From assembly GCA_016165875.1 (NCBI GenBank), contig JABBOT010000004.1, positions 8,594,889 to 8,658,888 of the forward strand: DNA of 64,000 bases, given 5' to 3'. Below are positions 50,085-63,857 of this stretch, in pieces. Every line of letters begins with the position of its first letter. Within the stretch, counting starts at the first letter, position 1. The notes under the pieces were generated by a model. That model ran no database searches. It was not told the DNA's origin and saw nothing but the letters and a program-made list of their open reading frames with translations. The stretch comes from Acanthopleura granulata. Its lineage: Eukaryota; Mollusca; Polyplacophora; Chitonida; Chitonidae. Both the position numbers and the translations under genes were made by a program.

Positions 50085-50240
50085 CTACGCCCACACATGG
50101 GAAGGCGTGTCAGCAACCTGAGAATGGTCGTGGGTTTCCTTGGGGCTCTGCCCGGATGTCTCCCACCACAATGCTCGCCATCGTCGTATAGGGGAAATAT
50201 TCTTGAGTGTGACATAAAACAACAATCAAATAAATAATGA
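50085..50240 (-). repeat. Dispersed short element, family A, reverse copy
   Basis: 'cagcaacctgagaatggtcg', 'ctcccaccacaatgctcgcc', 'gaaatattcttgagtgtgac' and 'ataaaacaacaatcaaataa' in the usual family A order. Confidence 0.75.
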
Positions 50241-51203
50241 AAACAGCCATAGATGTTATCACCTTACAGCAGGCCAGTCTCATGTGATGACATATTCAGA
50301 GTGTTGCCTAGGACAGGTTTTCTCACTCATTGGCTTGACCACATTACTTCACCCCTTGTGCTGAATGCCAAATGAGAGAGAGAAATCTTATTTTATGAGC
50401 TAACATGTCATCTTTGCTGTTTGAAAAGGTCTATCTGTGGTTAATGTGAAGCATACACGATAATAGGATACAACGCGAATTGGGGAGAAAAACAGCATAC
50501 CCCAATTGTTCTAATTTTTGGGACACCTGATGTGAAATTCTTACCTAACTAAAAATTTAACAGAGATACAAGTTTCTTTTTACAACATATGTATGTATCT
50601 GTACTTTTTCATAAAACTAGGAGTGAATGTAATATTTTGCTTTCGGCTGAACCAATGATCTGTTCCAATGATTTGAAGAATTAGAGTATATGTTAAAGAG
50701 CAACAAACTGGAATTAAACTACATCTCTTTTAAACTAACAAAGAAAAAAGAAAAAAAAAGTTGTGTTCATTTCCAGGTTACATATATCGAGGCGAAATGT
50801 CCATTGGGAGAAATGTCCACAGGGAAAACTGTCCATATGCGGAGTGACACGGGAGGATTACTCTGTAAGGAAATGTTCACGCTCCAGCAAAGGTAGGCCT
50901 ATCTAGGTCTGCTACTGGACACAGCATAAGTGGTATTCATTTAAAAATGAGGAAATGAAAATCAAAATAGAAAAAAAAGTTCGGTAATCGGAAATTCCCT
51001 GTAACCATACCCTTATCTATCACCTTGCATAACTCGGGGAGTTCAGATATGCGGGGTTGTCCCCCCTTAATTCCATCAAAGCGTAAATATATCGCGCCGG
51101 AGAAGGAAAGAATGTTGCCAGTCAGAAACAACACAGTCAAGCTGGTTTGATCAAGACTTGGTAACTTGGGAGTTAATATATTGGTAAATAATTGCAACAG
51201 AGA

Positions 51204-54200
51204 ATGGATCGGGTACTGTTAGATGATCACAACCCTAATTCAGTGGATAGTGGTTCCGAATCCATCTTTGAACTTTTCAAAGTGAAGGTAATATGATGTT
51301 GTTGTTGTAGTCGTGGATGTGGAATGATTGTGTGAACATAACTGGCATTTACAGAAATTTTACAAATTTACATAAAATTTACCAGTTTTCATTAGTACTT
51401 TTAAGGTTTGCGACGCGTGAAGGTAGACTTACAGTTGTGCTAAAGGCAAACAAAAACTTTTCACAAAGTTTTCTTAAAGTGGTCACTAGATTTTTTTTGC
51501 GTACCGGTAATTTTAATGTCAAAATCCATCCTTAATTTTGGTAGGCTTACAGCTAGTCCATCTAGATGGACTCGGGGTGTTATATTAAAATTCTGACATT
51601 CATCGCAACCTTGAGTCCATCACCTGAAGTCAAAAAAATCGCCACAGATCTCTGAACTCAAAGTCGACGGACATAAGTTGCACTCGAACTAGGTCAAGTA
51701 TAAAATGGCAGATATCTGACATAAAGATACTTCCAATCTGTAGGTTTTAACTTCCTTATTTTAAAGATCTATAAGTTATATATATATATTATTTTTTTTA
51801 TTTGATTTCTGATTCACCTTATTATCCCTTGATTTCTTGCTTACCAGTTACATTTTTTCACTTATATTTTGTAGGTGCTTGAAGCTGTTAATATTGCAAA
51901 GCACATTTCAGTAGAACATAAAGGAGCAGCTTGGCAGTTCTGGAATGATGTTTCGTCCACATTAAAAACTGTGACTGGAGCTGACGCTGTGAACTTTAGA
52001 GTGGATGAAACTGACTTTGCCTCACCTGGGACTCACCTGGACCACACCTACATTCCAACAGTTGTTGGTGCAGAAATTGTTGCCTCCACACCAGATAATG
52101 ATTATGAGGACAATGAATCACTGTATCACTCAGAGAACATTCCTATGCCAGAGATAACATTGATGCCAGAGCCTCCACAGAAAAGTGAAAAAGGAACAAA
52201 TGTGGATGATAGTCAGTTATCAACACCTGGGGAAACATTTGCCAAACCAAAGCGACCCAGAGGAAGGCCCAGAAAAACTACCAAGAAAGATGCTAATGAC
52301 CAAGTGTCACAAGCCACTGATGTGGAGAAGTTAATTGACACTGTCACAGCCAATGCAGAAGTAAAGACTAAGCCAGAAAAATGTAACTTATGTGGAAGAA
52401 AAATTGAACCTCAGGCCCAAAATCAGGAAGGTAAAAATGTAAAACATATATCTTTCCAGTGACATATACTTGTGTTTTATTAATTTTCGTCACAAATGAA
52501 TATTTTCAGTATTTACAATGTCAACCCCCTTCAGTTTGGCCACATTAATATAATGTAGCCATAAAGCAGAATATTTCAGACGTGTATTCTAGTTCAAGTC
52601 GGAATCTAGTCTTGTATTTGGATGTTCTAAGTCAGTGGTCAATAGATTTATCATTTGGAACATTTATTTAGTTCATTTTTATAAATTTTATGTTAACAAT
52701 GATGATGTTTGTGAGCAATTTTAGTTCAGTTAATTTTAATGGGTGCCAATTTTGTTGTGTTCCAGACATTCCTCATCCCGAAAGTAAAGATCTCTGTAGT
52801 GGGTGTGGTAATGTTCTTACTTTTAAACGAAAACGCAGAAGAAAAGCTGTGAAAACCTCAGATTCAGAGGAATTCCTGTGCTCTGTATGTGAGATGAACT
52901 TTGCATGTAAGCAAGATCTCACTGATCATCAGTCGACAGCCCACCCTGATGATGGCATGTAAGTATTCTAATAATTTTTTACTATAAATGATGGGGAAGG
53001 TTTTGTACCTGTACAAGTATGTGTACATGTCGTAATCACTTCCACATTTGTCGCAAATCAGATTATGGAATATATGTATGATACATCGTAAAAGTAATTT
53101 TTGGATTATAAAGCAAGCTCAGTTTGTTGGATTGTTATGTATATAACTACCTACCTTAGAACTTGAATTCTTGAGTAGACCATAAAACATCATTTAAATA
53201 AATAGAACTGAAATGTCAGTAGAATTTTCATAATTAACCCTCTGAACAGGTGATGTAAATGAAAATTATATGCATATGATGTGGACGCTTCAGTATTTAT
53301 AGAAACTGCATAGCTTGGTGGCTTTTTGTCAGCTAATTGTATCATTTTCAGGGCCATGTATATAAGTCATCTAGTTGCCTCACATGTCAGCCAAGACACG
53401 CCTGTTCCTGCCATGTCTCAGCAAGTTTCATGGCAATATCTCAGTGATTCACAACCGTATCTTAGTCAAGGCTTTATGGCTATATTTCAGTCAGTTTCAC
53501 AGTCATATCTCTTTCTTACCATATATCAGTCACTCTTCCATGGCTGCATCTCAGTCACAGTTTCACTGTCAGGGGCCTTGCTGGCTCAGTATTCTTGGGT
53601 ATGGCGTAAAACTCCAAGGCAGGGGACATGTACATGTATCATTGACATTAAATCAGTTTAGCTGTGAAGGTTTGCTGAATGTAATGGCAACATCAGTCAG
53701 AGTGATTTTTCAGTCTTAGGGCAGATATTTTTTTTTTTTTCATGTTTTCTGTCAGCGAGGAAAGGTTTGATGATGCTGAGAACATCAATACAAGTGATCC
53801 TGACTGGAGAGTTGGCAAAAGAAGGAAACGTTTACGGAGTAAGAAGGTTAAATCAAGTGACCACGATGCAGATCAATCACCAAAGAAAAGGGGACGAAAA
53901 CGATTAAACAACATGATACCTGGGAAAACTTCCTGTGATGTTTGTGGTGCTAATCTCAGTAATGAATCAGCTTTGGAAGGTTAGCTAATTTATTGAAACA
54001 AGTAAAGTTCATATGGCATGACACGTTTGAAGGTTTAGGTTACTTTTAAATGAGGTATTTATGGTACATTCAGTTAAGCATTTTGTAATTGTACAAATTT
54101 TCCTCTGCAAGAGTTATTAAATAACATATAAGTTTTGTGACTTTCATATGCCTACAGATTTTCCTTATAGCCTAATTATTTTCAGGATATTTGTTTAAAT

Positions 54201-56600
54201 ACTGAGAAAACTTTATATATAAATTGTTTTTATATGTTCTACTTTTGCAGTACACATGAGGAAGCACTCTGGTGAGAAGCCATTCAGTTGTAAGCTGTGT
54301 GGTAAAAGTTTTACAACTAAGTGTAACATGCAGCGTCATGAGAAAACACATTCTGGCACCAAACCATACAAATGTGAAGAGTGTAACAAATGGTTTACAG
54401 AGAAGAAGAGTGTTAAAGTTCACATGAGAAGTCACACAGGGGAAAGACCTTACAAGTAAGACATTCATTTTAGACAATTCCTTCCAGCAATATTATTTTA
54501 CACCTAAAACCCATTGCCTTAATTGAAAATTCATCTAACCATTTACATGTGGTAAAAAAAAATAATAACAATGAATAGTGAAGATTAATTGTTTCATTAA
54601 TAATAATAATCTCTGTGTGTCATCATGGGATATTGTTGATGCAAGTCCTCTTCATAAGGTATGAAGCTTAGGGCTGACATGGAATGTTTTGTATGTTCAT
54701 GTAGGTGTACAAGCAGTTGCTCTACCAAATAGTTCCTTGTGGCCTTTCATTTATCACTAGCATTTTGTCAGAAAATAGTCACCATAATGGTATGCAGTGA
54801 TAAGTTGTGATTGAGTAACACAAGATCCCCTCCCTCCTCAGCCTTTTCACATAAAATAGCAACTTTCGTGGTAGTTTATGCACCTTTTTACTTTGTTTTT
54901 TGTATGCCTAAACTATATTGGTTAGATTAGAATGCATTGTTGTATCAGTCTGTGCAGAATATTGCCCACAGAATAGGTTTGAATGAACAAAAGTTTGAAG
55001 GATTACAGTACCATTGGTATTGTATTTGAGGAACCCCATTTTGTGCCTTTGATGTTCCAGATGTAAAATATGTGGGCGTAGTTTTGCTCAGACAGGGATT
55101 CTCCAGTCCCACATGGATCTGCACACAGGCCACAAAGGCCATCTGTGCGATTATTGTGGGAAAGCCTTTCGCCAGAAGTGTCAGTTGAGGATGCATCAGA
55201 AGAGGCACTTTGACAAACGCTCATACAAGTGTGACAGTTGTGGGGCCTGTTTTGTTACCAAAGGTAATAACGTAATTCTCTGATGTTCACGTCTTAAATC
55301 AGTACCGTATTCTAACTCAGTATAAATGAATGTGCATTGGCAGCTGAACTTTAAAAGGCTTTTTGTTGAGGACTGGACATAAGTTTGTAATGATGAATTA
55401 CGTGTATGGCTACTAACTACCTTAGCAGTTTCTCTCTCCTGTCCAAAAGAAAATAAGGAAATATAGGCATATAACTCATTGTACATGTATTTACAGTATT
55501 TCATCCTGCTGCCTTAATACGTTGTATCCTGGTGTGGTCTCTCTGGCCTTGGTTTTCCCAGTCAACAAATGTGCATGACTCAAAGGCTTAAATGTTCTTT
55601 AATCTTTAAAACACCATACTAATAAATATTATAAATTTACATAGAAATGGTATTTATGTGCATGGTAACCTGTTTTCGGAAGATTATTGAATAAAATTAT
55701 GGTTTTCTGTGTTTTGTAGGAGATATGGATCGACATCGATTGAAACATACAGGTGAACGTCCTTTCCTGTGCACCCACTGTCCAAAGAGTTTTACGCGAA
55801 TGCAGTATTTACGTGAGCATGTGAACCAGCACACCGGCACCAAGCCCTACACCTGCAAAGTGTGTGGCTCATCCTTCCATGATCTCTCCACATATCACAG
55901 ACACTTAAGAAAACACAAACTGGAGTCTGAAGGAAAGGTAGCTGTGATATATTCAGGAGCGGAAATGGAAGAGGAAAAATCTGAAATCACCACGGTTTAC
56001 TTTTCGAACGAAGTTGATCCAGGGAATCAGTTTGACCACACAAGCACCAGTGATCATTCACATTTGCCCCTCTCTCACAATCTGCTTACACAAAATTCAT
56101 CAGGGGGATTTGAACTTGCATGTCTTCCCCAGAGGATGCTGGACGAAGCAACGAGACAAGCAAAAAATGTTCATGTTACGCAGGTTGGGGAGTCATTAGC
56201 AGGTGGGGGTGCCACAGGGGAGCCAGGAAATGTGACTGTGGTAGTGAAAGGAGAGCAGGTCACATCCAAATCTGATGTTACAACTTTGCTTTTGTCTCCT
56301 GAAGACATAAATCGTTTGCAGAATGGTAGACAGACTTCAGAGCTTGGCTTGACACATGTCCGAGAGCAAGCAGAGGATGGGAATTCTCTGCAGCATATAA
56401 AAGTCACAGACATTTCTCAGCTTCCACCCTCAATCCAGAATACACAACTAATTACGGCAACTAACAATGGACAGACCTCGTACCATCTTGCCTACGTGGA
56501 ATCTGGTACTCATTATGTAATTACAGAAGATGATATATCTGCCATGAATCTCCTGGCATCAGCATCAAATCAGCAGTTATCTACACAAGCATTAGAATAA
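51204..56600 (+). CDS. AT-hook and C2H2 zinc-finger protein
   Basis: A nuclear DNA-binding protein, very likely a transcription regulator. Exons: 51204-51287, 51875-52430, 52766-52958, 53756-53979, 54251-54455, 55061-55263 and 55720-56600, totalling 2346 bases, in frame, 781 residues. Order: an acidic N-terminal region; one AT-hook-like motif, KRPRGRPRK (about 154-162); an unpaired CxxC, CNLCGRK; a second CxxC at 224-227; finger 1, [18 protein letters not shown] (252-273); basic NLS-like tracts, [10 protein letters not shown] and KKRGRKR; then eight tandem fingers (about 338-554) with TGERP/TGTKP-type linkers; and a long polar C-terminal tail rich in Ser, Thr and Gln. Introns cut through fingers, unlike the single-exon KZFP style. 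I cannot name an orthologue. There is no KRAB, BTB or SET domain. A poly(A) hexamer lies 48 bases after the stop. Confidence 0.93.
51555..51710 (+). mobile_element. MITE family B, left-end fragment
   Basis: In intron 1 of the zinc-finger gene. 'tagtccatctagatggactc', itself palindromic, is followed by 'gtgttatattaaaattctga' and 'gacggacataagttgcactc', matching the first part of the copies at 22620 and 30120. Confidence 0.65.
53165..53210 (-). repeat. Family A element, tail fragment
   Basis: 'attcttgagtagaccataaa' followed by 'acatcatttaaataaataga', in intron 3 of the zinc-finger gene. Confidence 0.6.
53352..53620. repeat. Degenerate tandem repeat plus family A fragment
   Basis: Imperfect repeats of a motif like 'atatctcagtcagtttcatg' cover 53400-53570. 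They are followed by 'cagtattcttgggtatggcg' + 'taaaactccaa', a family A tail. The whole block is open in the frame that would follow zinc-finger exon 3. Confidence 0.55.
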
Positions 56601-56647
56601 TGCCATCAATGTGTTCATTCCTCAAAGCTACAAACATTTATATTTCA

Positions 56648-56653
56648 AATAAA
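56648..56653 (+). terminator. Poly(A) signal of the zinc-finger gene
   Basis: AATAAA 48 bases after the TAA stop, giving a very short 3' UTR if used. Confidence 0.65.
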
Positions 56654-58823
56654 ACTTTAAACCAAATATTTAATTTCCACCCGGTAAGTACTCTGGAAAT
56701 GCATATCTGTGTATGCATTAACAAACCATAGTAGAGTGTGTGATGCAGAGTTAGAAAGAAACAAAGCAATTTATTGTTTTGTTCGGCAGTTTGTTTCCTC
56801 ATACAATATGTGTATTGTGACTGTAATGTTCTTAGAGTACACACATACAGGCGGAGAGTATTTTATACATTATAATTTCTGGTGGGTTTATAAACACATC
56901 TTGTGTGGTTTAAACCCAATAGAATGCAGTTGTACACAACCTTGGTTTCGTGCATGTCACTATTCTTAAATTTCATGTAGATAAAATGTATATGACTTGC
57001 AAAAGAATATTCTTGTTATTTATATTCCTCATCTTCAGAGTGGCGTCATATAAGGGAAAGCAATAATTTGATGAAAGTTTCCAAACCAGTCGTTGGCCTG
57101 AATTCCAAGTAGTGTACAATATAATAGCAAGGCAATCCTTAATATATATTTATTTCACCAGCGTTTTACATGATATGTAAGAATATTTAAGAATTAACAG
57201 TGATGACAGCTTAGTTTATTTTTCTTGTTGAAGTTGTTATGTGCAGGGTGAAAAGGCTTCAGACAGACTGTAAAAATTGGTTTATGGATTTTTAAGATCA
57301 GCACATCAGGACTATGGCACCCTTTCACAAAACTTTCTCATAACTTCTCATAAATCAGGTTGTCTTCTGGCACCCTAACCTAGATGACGTCTTTAACAAG
57401 AAAAGTTACCAAAAAGTGACTTACACATTTTTGTGAAATTGTCCCCAGTTCATGTCAGAGAGTAACTTTACAAAACAAAAGTAACCGCCTCATTTGTTCA
57501 AAGTACATGTACTTCACAAGAAATGTTATCATCCAGTTTGATTTGACCTGGAATCTGATCCTGTAATTTCATTTGAATTTCATCTCAACCTCCAACACAA
57601 ACGAACTTCACAGGATACAGTATGTAGTGTAATTATTTGATCATTTCAGATTTTTAAGCATACATGTGAATAACTTTGACTTTTCAAAGATTTTATGCTG
57701 ATTTTATCTGATTTTATGCATGAAATACATTTACCTATATATCTATATAAATATAGGTAAATATACCTATGATCACATTAACAACTTCATTCTTCTTTTC
57801 CACGTCCTAATTTAAAAACACTTTCAACAATATCCTCTAACTCACCAGCAAATAAAACTTTTAACATAAATAAATTTTGACTGAAACCATCAAATATTGC
57901 ATAGATTCTCATTACATCAAATATTTGCAGATAGGATCATGACCCTATAAATAGCTGATATTAAACAGTGAATGAAATTTTAATTAAGATTAAACAAGAC
58001 AACATTTTCTTAATGTGACATAATGTGGAAATACTGTACATTGTACTTCCACTTGCACAAGTGAATGTACAGTATTTTACACAATATGCAATTATGACAA
58101 AATGATCACACGTAATATCACAGACTTGGATGTCAATAGCATATAATGCCTACAATAAGAAAATATAAAAATTAGATCAGGACAAAATGACCCCCAGACA
58201 GCTCTCCTGCTTAAAGCAAAATGTATTGTCATATGGGTGACTCATTATTTCTATTGTACTTAAAACAAAAAAAAAACAAAGTCCACTTCAAGCACAAGGG
58301 GTAATATGCTTACTACTCTGTATTCATTGTCTCAGTTTTATGTTCATACAGTGTGCATGGATTTTTCTTACAGTAAAATAACATGCAGTTAAAAGATGCT
58401 TATGATGTACATGTAAGATAAAAAAAAAACAGTGGAAACTGAAACTAAAGCTCTGCATTCAGTTAAGTACATGGACAATACAATTTGGTGACTCTTATGT
58501 TGTTCTAACAGCTGTTCACAATTTAACTTGTAGCATAAGATCCATAGTTTGCTTATAAACTTAGCTTTTACTACAGAGCAAGGTGAACAAGGAGATATGT
58601 TCCTTCAGTAAGGGTGCACCCAAAGTACTCTATAATAGAACTCAAAAAGTGAATCAAGGATTATTGGCACCAACACTGTCTGAAAGTGAACACAGGGTAT
58701 CACTGTACCACAAGGCGAGTCTATCATCAGTGTGTTCTGACAGGTGTCTCTAACCTATGGCCGCAGGAGAAAAGCAGCACTGGAATTTAAGGCCAAGATG
58801 ATACATCTCACATAGGGGATGAC
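56654..58823. other. Convergent intergenic region
   Basis: The space between the 3' ends of the plus-strand zinc-finger gene and the minus-strand FBXL13. No exon is supported. Minus-strand poly(A) hexamers (TTTATT on plus) occur at 57149 and 57215, but they are far from the FBXL13 stop. A small inverted motif around 58034-58079 ('gtacattgtacttccacttg' facing 'gtgaatgtacagt') and one at 57731-57765 ('tacctatatatctatataaa') are visible. Confidence 0.45.
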
Positions 58824-61800
58824 TCAGTACCCAAAGTAGACAGGGACAGGCTCTGTACTGTGATTAACTTCTGCTACATGACGAGACATCTTCCTTGCAG
58901 ATTTCCTGAAAAGAGACAAAATCAGAATTTATAATTTACCTTCACTTATCATTCATGCTTGGAGTGTACAGTTATGGCTCCTATATGATTATCAACACAT
59001 TATCATGATTTTATGATAATGAACACATTATTAAAAGTGCATAGTCAGAGATTTGTAAGTTTCACGCAGACAGTATCAGGAACAAACAAGGAAGCACACT
59101 GAAAGGGTAGATGTCTTACTTTGTTATATTTTTGCAGTAGAGCATGGTCAGACTTCTTAGGTGATTGCAGCCTCGTCTTAAATACTTCAAGGATTTGTCT
59201 CTGCAAGAAACATTATTAAAGCATTTTTACAAAAGAGATGGCAACGTGGAGTACAGACCAACACCACACAAGCACTTTCTGTTTAATTTAACTGTTTCAA
59301 TTTAGGAGGGGAAACGTGTGTTAGGCCTGAACACTTCCAACAGTTCTTCATTCATATAAAGGTGCTCAGTTTTATGGGTGGAGGAAACTAAAGTGTAAAG
59401 GCAACCGACCAACCATTGGACCGTTACTGATGAACTTTCACACACATATAACATGCACACTGTCTTATTAGAAGACAAATCGTCTTCTATTAAGGTTACA
59501 TTCAGCATCAGCCACTGGAGCATTGTTGACCACTAACTGTCACCAAGACCAATGCCTTGTTAACCGCAAGAGCATAGGAATCCACAAATTTCCTGCTCAA
59601 GTCCACGTTTTGAATGTGAGAAAAAATAATTACCAGATGAACACTGCAACCTGATCACTATGAATTAAAAAAAATAGCAGTAGCTTACGTGATGAGAGTG
59701 CACCCACTGATCTCCAAGGAGCATATGTAATGACAAACACCAGACAAGTACTGAATGCTCAGGTCTGTTAGCTGCAAACACAACCAAGGCATTAAGAAGT
59801 CATGTAAAAGCTGTAAAAATTACAATACATTCTGGGAGGCAAAATAATTTAACTTTCAGTGCTGAAACAGTTTTCCAATAGGATATTCATAATCCTCTAT
59901 TCCAAACTGAAATGAAAACACCTTGAAGTCTCCGTGAAATGATGAACAGAGTTTTAAATCAAATGCATTATATGTTACACTGTACATAAACACTTTATTT
60001 ACTGTCCAGATTCACTCATGACTGAGCAAGGAGTGAAAGGTATTGTCATCGGAGGAATATTACTGGTACTGATTTGCATATCTCAAGCTTACATCCATAA
60101 AGCCTGATTGTAAAAATCCGTAATTCTTTATAGATGTATAATAAAGTACTATCTTTACCACCATTCTGGAAGAAAGGACATTTTAAATTTTACTCGCTTG
60201 AGGGAGGTAACCCCACAGAACTCTTCTTACCAGTTTACATCCACAGAGGTTAAGAACATTGATCATACGACAACAGAAAGCCAAGTTCTTCAGAGCCCCA
60301 TCTGTAAGCTGCTGTAAAGATGTTTGAAAAGGTATACTCAACAATGATTCTATCCATAATCTTTGTTCCTGTAAGAACATATACATACAGATGGTATGTA
60401 ACTATTAATATTTAGTACAATGGAGCCTGCTTACTTGCAAACCTTAAATCCCAGAGCTGTGTTTGCGTTTAACAGGGTTTGCCATTTATCCAGACTTCAC
60501 ATCTAGGATCGTGAATTAGCTCCCTTGAATCTCACACGTCACAACTCTACTCACAACGACACTTAAGGTCGAGATTTCGCTCACACAAATAACATGTTTT
60601 ATTTGTAAATATTAAACACAGCTATGCGTTGAAAGTAGAAAAATAATGTAAATGTCATATGGTATGTGATTTGCGAGAATCAATGAACTCAAGGAGCTTG
60701 ACTTTTGTGGCCAGGGATGGCCCATGTCTATACGACATGTACAACGCAACATTTTATACATGGTTGAAACTTGAGAGTAGTTAAGGAGATGGATGTAGCA
60801 TATCTATTATACCTTTTCAATTATACAGATTTTCAAATGTTTAAACTATAGGAGAGTAGACGATTCAAGCCAATTTGATGACTCTTAGGGTCTTCTTATT
60901 GAACACTACAGCCCACAACGCTGCCATTCCTGCGAAGAGGGAAATCAAGTTTGGTTGCGCATCTTTTTTTTTACAAAGGTCACTGGCCAGTTGTTTACAA
61001 CACACAATCCTTGCTTGCTTGACTTATCAAATCCTGAGAAACTTAAGTTTACAGGTTGTTGGACACAGTACATAACATTGTATGAAGGCACACTGATTAG
61101 TCTGAGCCAATCACAGCAGGAGTTCATTCATTCATGACTCTAGCCAGACTGATACCTGTGATGGCTGACATGATGTCTCATTGAGATGTCTGGCATGCAC
61201 TCACGGGTGTTTCAGAATGTGATTTTATGCGATTATCCAGAGATAGACTCAAATTACAGAGTTCAAGGTCTTCCCATTAAGAGGGGTTTTCATATAACTG
61301 ATGTGCAAATACACGATGTAAAAACAATGAGACTGAATACAATACAATACATTTGGTTTTGTGCCAGGGAATTCCTTGCATTCAGGCAGAGTTTGTGTTT
61401 CTTAGGTGTGCAATTATGTGGGCTCCACTGTACTTTCTAAACTGTATTATAAGAGGTGTTATTTCTCAACACAAAATCATAGTGTTTACAGCATTCTTAC
61501 CAAACTGCTCAGCAGAGTAAGATTTGAATGTCAACACCACAATAGAGGCTGACTGAACTTACCACACAGTGTGACAAGTCCAGCCTCACCACATCTTTAC
61601 ACTGCTGAGAAAATTTCTGTAATCCCAAATCTGTTATGCTTGAACACTCTGACAAACTCACATCCCGCAGATTAAAGTTGTTACCAAGGGCAGATAAACC
61701 CTGCAAACAAAGACATTACATTTCATTTTACATGGCTTTTAACTAGAAATCTAGGAAAATGTCTGTCAACATAGGTGGCCAATTATCATTTTTACTCTCT

Positions 61801-63857
61801 TTTGGGGCATCAGTGCATAATGTGACATGTTGAACAGATTTAACATTAAAAAAAAAAAAATCTGCACACCAAATGCTAAGTGCCATATTTATCCTATACA
61901 TGTAACAAACAAACTGCCCAAGCGCTGGGGTCATTTGAGGTGCATTTCATCAAATCACCACTGATTACAGGAGAAAGAACAGAAAAAGAAATGGAAAACA
62001 GAATGAACCGTTCATCTGATAAAACATGTCCGAATACAACAATGACAAAAATGATACTAAAGTACACTGGAAACTGCTGATCTGAACGCCACGTACCTGG
62101 TCTCCACAATTACTGCCAGAAATGTCCAAGGAGACAACACTCTGCATCTGTCCCATCAGTTCTATACCTGCCTCACTGATGTGCTCACAGAAACAAACCT
62201 TCAGGTACACAAGGTTTTGGCATCTGAAAAAAAAAAAAAGGAGCGTGTAAAAACTGAACAAAGGTTATGAGAAACTAAGGTTCCTTGTCAGGTAGAGTTT
62301 TTAATCTATGACACTATGTGCTTCAATAACAATCATCTTTCAGTGCTAAAACTGAGTCATGACCCTTTGATAATTCACTAACTCAAAAAGCACATGCACA
62401 TCTTCAGATGAAACAACTATAAGACTTTTACGTGGTAACTGTTTCATACCTGACATGGTTTCTTGTTTGTTACATTTGTCTCATACACTGTAGTTGTTCT
62501 ATTGAAATGTTCAAATCTCCATGATGGCAAAACTAGTATCACATGATCAGGTCTCATTCAACTACACAAAACTTTGAATTGTTTGCCTACACCTAACTGC
62601 TTTATGTGATGAATGATAGTAGTCCTTACCTGTGATAAATCCATTGTTTTAGGTAATGTTTATGTCACTTTTAACAAATGCAGTCACTTTCAAAACGATT
62701 TTTCACTCTCTTTGGGTGTTTTTAATATCAGTTTAATCTACTTAGAATCTCACCTAGAAACCAATCGACAATTTTTTTTTTTTTTCTGCCGTAGAAGTTA
62801 AGAAGAAGCTAGAAGCACTCCAGTTTAATAATAGGCTAGTTTGGCAATACCACCTGTATCGTGTTCAGGAATCTTTGATCAGATCACACAGAATTACTGG
62901 AAAACGACCTCAAGATTTTATCTCCCAAAAATGAAGTATTAAAGAATATCAAAAATCTCAAAAACTACCCTAAACGACCCAAAATATTCCTACATGACTA
63001 ATCAGCAAATTTTTCTGATCTTAGAAAGGTATTTTGAGGTTTGTTTTGAAGACTGAATGTAACATTAGTGGAAAAAATGTAAGTTTCATCACTAGCAACT
63101 AATATTTTGTGATATTTATTTGCCTCTGCCCTTTTTTTTTTGGATGAAATTTTAGGTCATTTACTGTATTCCCGCAATCTTTTCAGTGTAAAGAAACGCC
63201 AAATTATATTCCAGTGGATCCAAGGAAACATAATTGGGGCGTTTTCTTACCTTTTGTGTATGTTGACCATTGCCATATCCCCAACTCTGACACAGTTGGT
63301 GAGATTAAGTTCTCGGAGAGACGGCCCTGCCGCACCCTCAACCAGGTGTCGTACACCTGCATCACTTATTCTGAAATCAGAACAGATACAATGGTATAAC
63401 ATAGGCAAGGCCTTGTCGGCAGTCTTAACTTTATAAGTAGTTAACATCTAACTAAACACCAATGAATCTTTCAAGAGAAATTTAGAAGAGTGCTTTTCTT
63501 CACTGCATCACAAATACCATTGGCTTTAGTCAAGTGATTCTCTGTTGTATTTATATCAAATTTAAGTACTGAGCAAAACTAAAAAAACAAAGCTTACACG
63601 GTTAAGAATAACACTTTTCAAAATTTAAAATGAGATCTATGTTTTAAAAAAAGACAGTTTTATGTATATTATATGAAATTTACATAATACAAACCTAACA
63701 CAATCTGCCACATTCAATACTCGCAGATTTCTGCAGTTTGCCAATGACTTTAACGTGAAGTCGGTCAATCTTTGGCAATCAGCCAAGTACACATGTTCCA
63801 GCTCCAGACAATTACGTCCTATTTGCTTCATGCTGTGATCAGAAATTCTTCGGTTGC
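58824..63857 (-). CDS. FBXL13: F-box/LRR protein 13 (dynein regulatory complex 6), C-terminal part
   Basis: FBXL13/DRC6 is an LRR subunit of the nexin-dynein regulatory complex in motile cilia and flagella; its F-box would lie to the right, outside the window. Exons on minus: 63857-63695, 63370-63251, 62223-62097, 61700-61563, 60311-60231, 59771-59689, 59200-59120 and 58905-58824 (stop at 58824-58826). Phases agree at every junction, giving about 291 residues. These are tandem Cys-containing LRRs of the AMN1/FBXL type: SDHSMKQIGRNCLELEHVYL, SLRELNLTNCVRVGDMAM, VSLSECSSITDLGLQKF, INVLNLCGCKL and ICSLEISGCTLIT. They finish with SLTMLYCKNITKKSARKM and a short tail ending VPVYFGY. The final NIT-KKSA-RKM...FGY run matches the human FBXL13 C terminus, as remembered, which separates it from other FBXL proteins. 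Several LRRs are coded by single exons of 81-83 bases. Confidence 0.93.

Larger units (their letters stand above)
46977..51203. other. MGLL to zinc-finger intergenic region
   Basis: Four kilobases without a supported exon. It contains the MGLL 3' UTR, a TG/TA microsatellite at 47577-47622, family A elements (a fragment near 49600 and a copy at 50085-50240), and presumably the zinc-finger gene promoter upstream of 51204. Confidence 0.5.
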
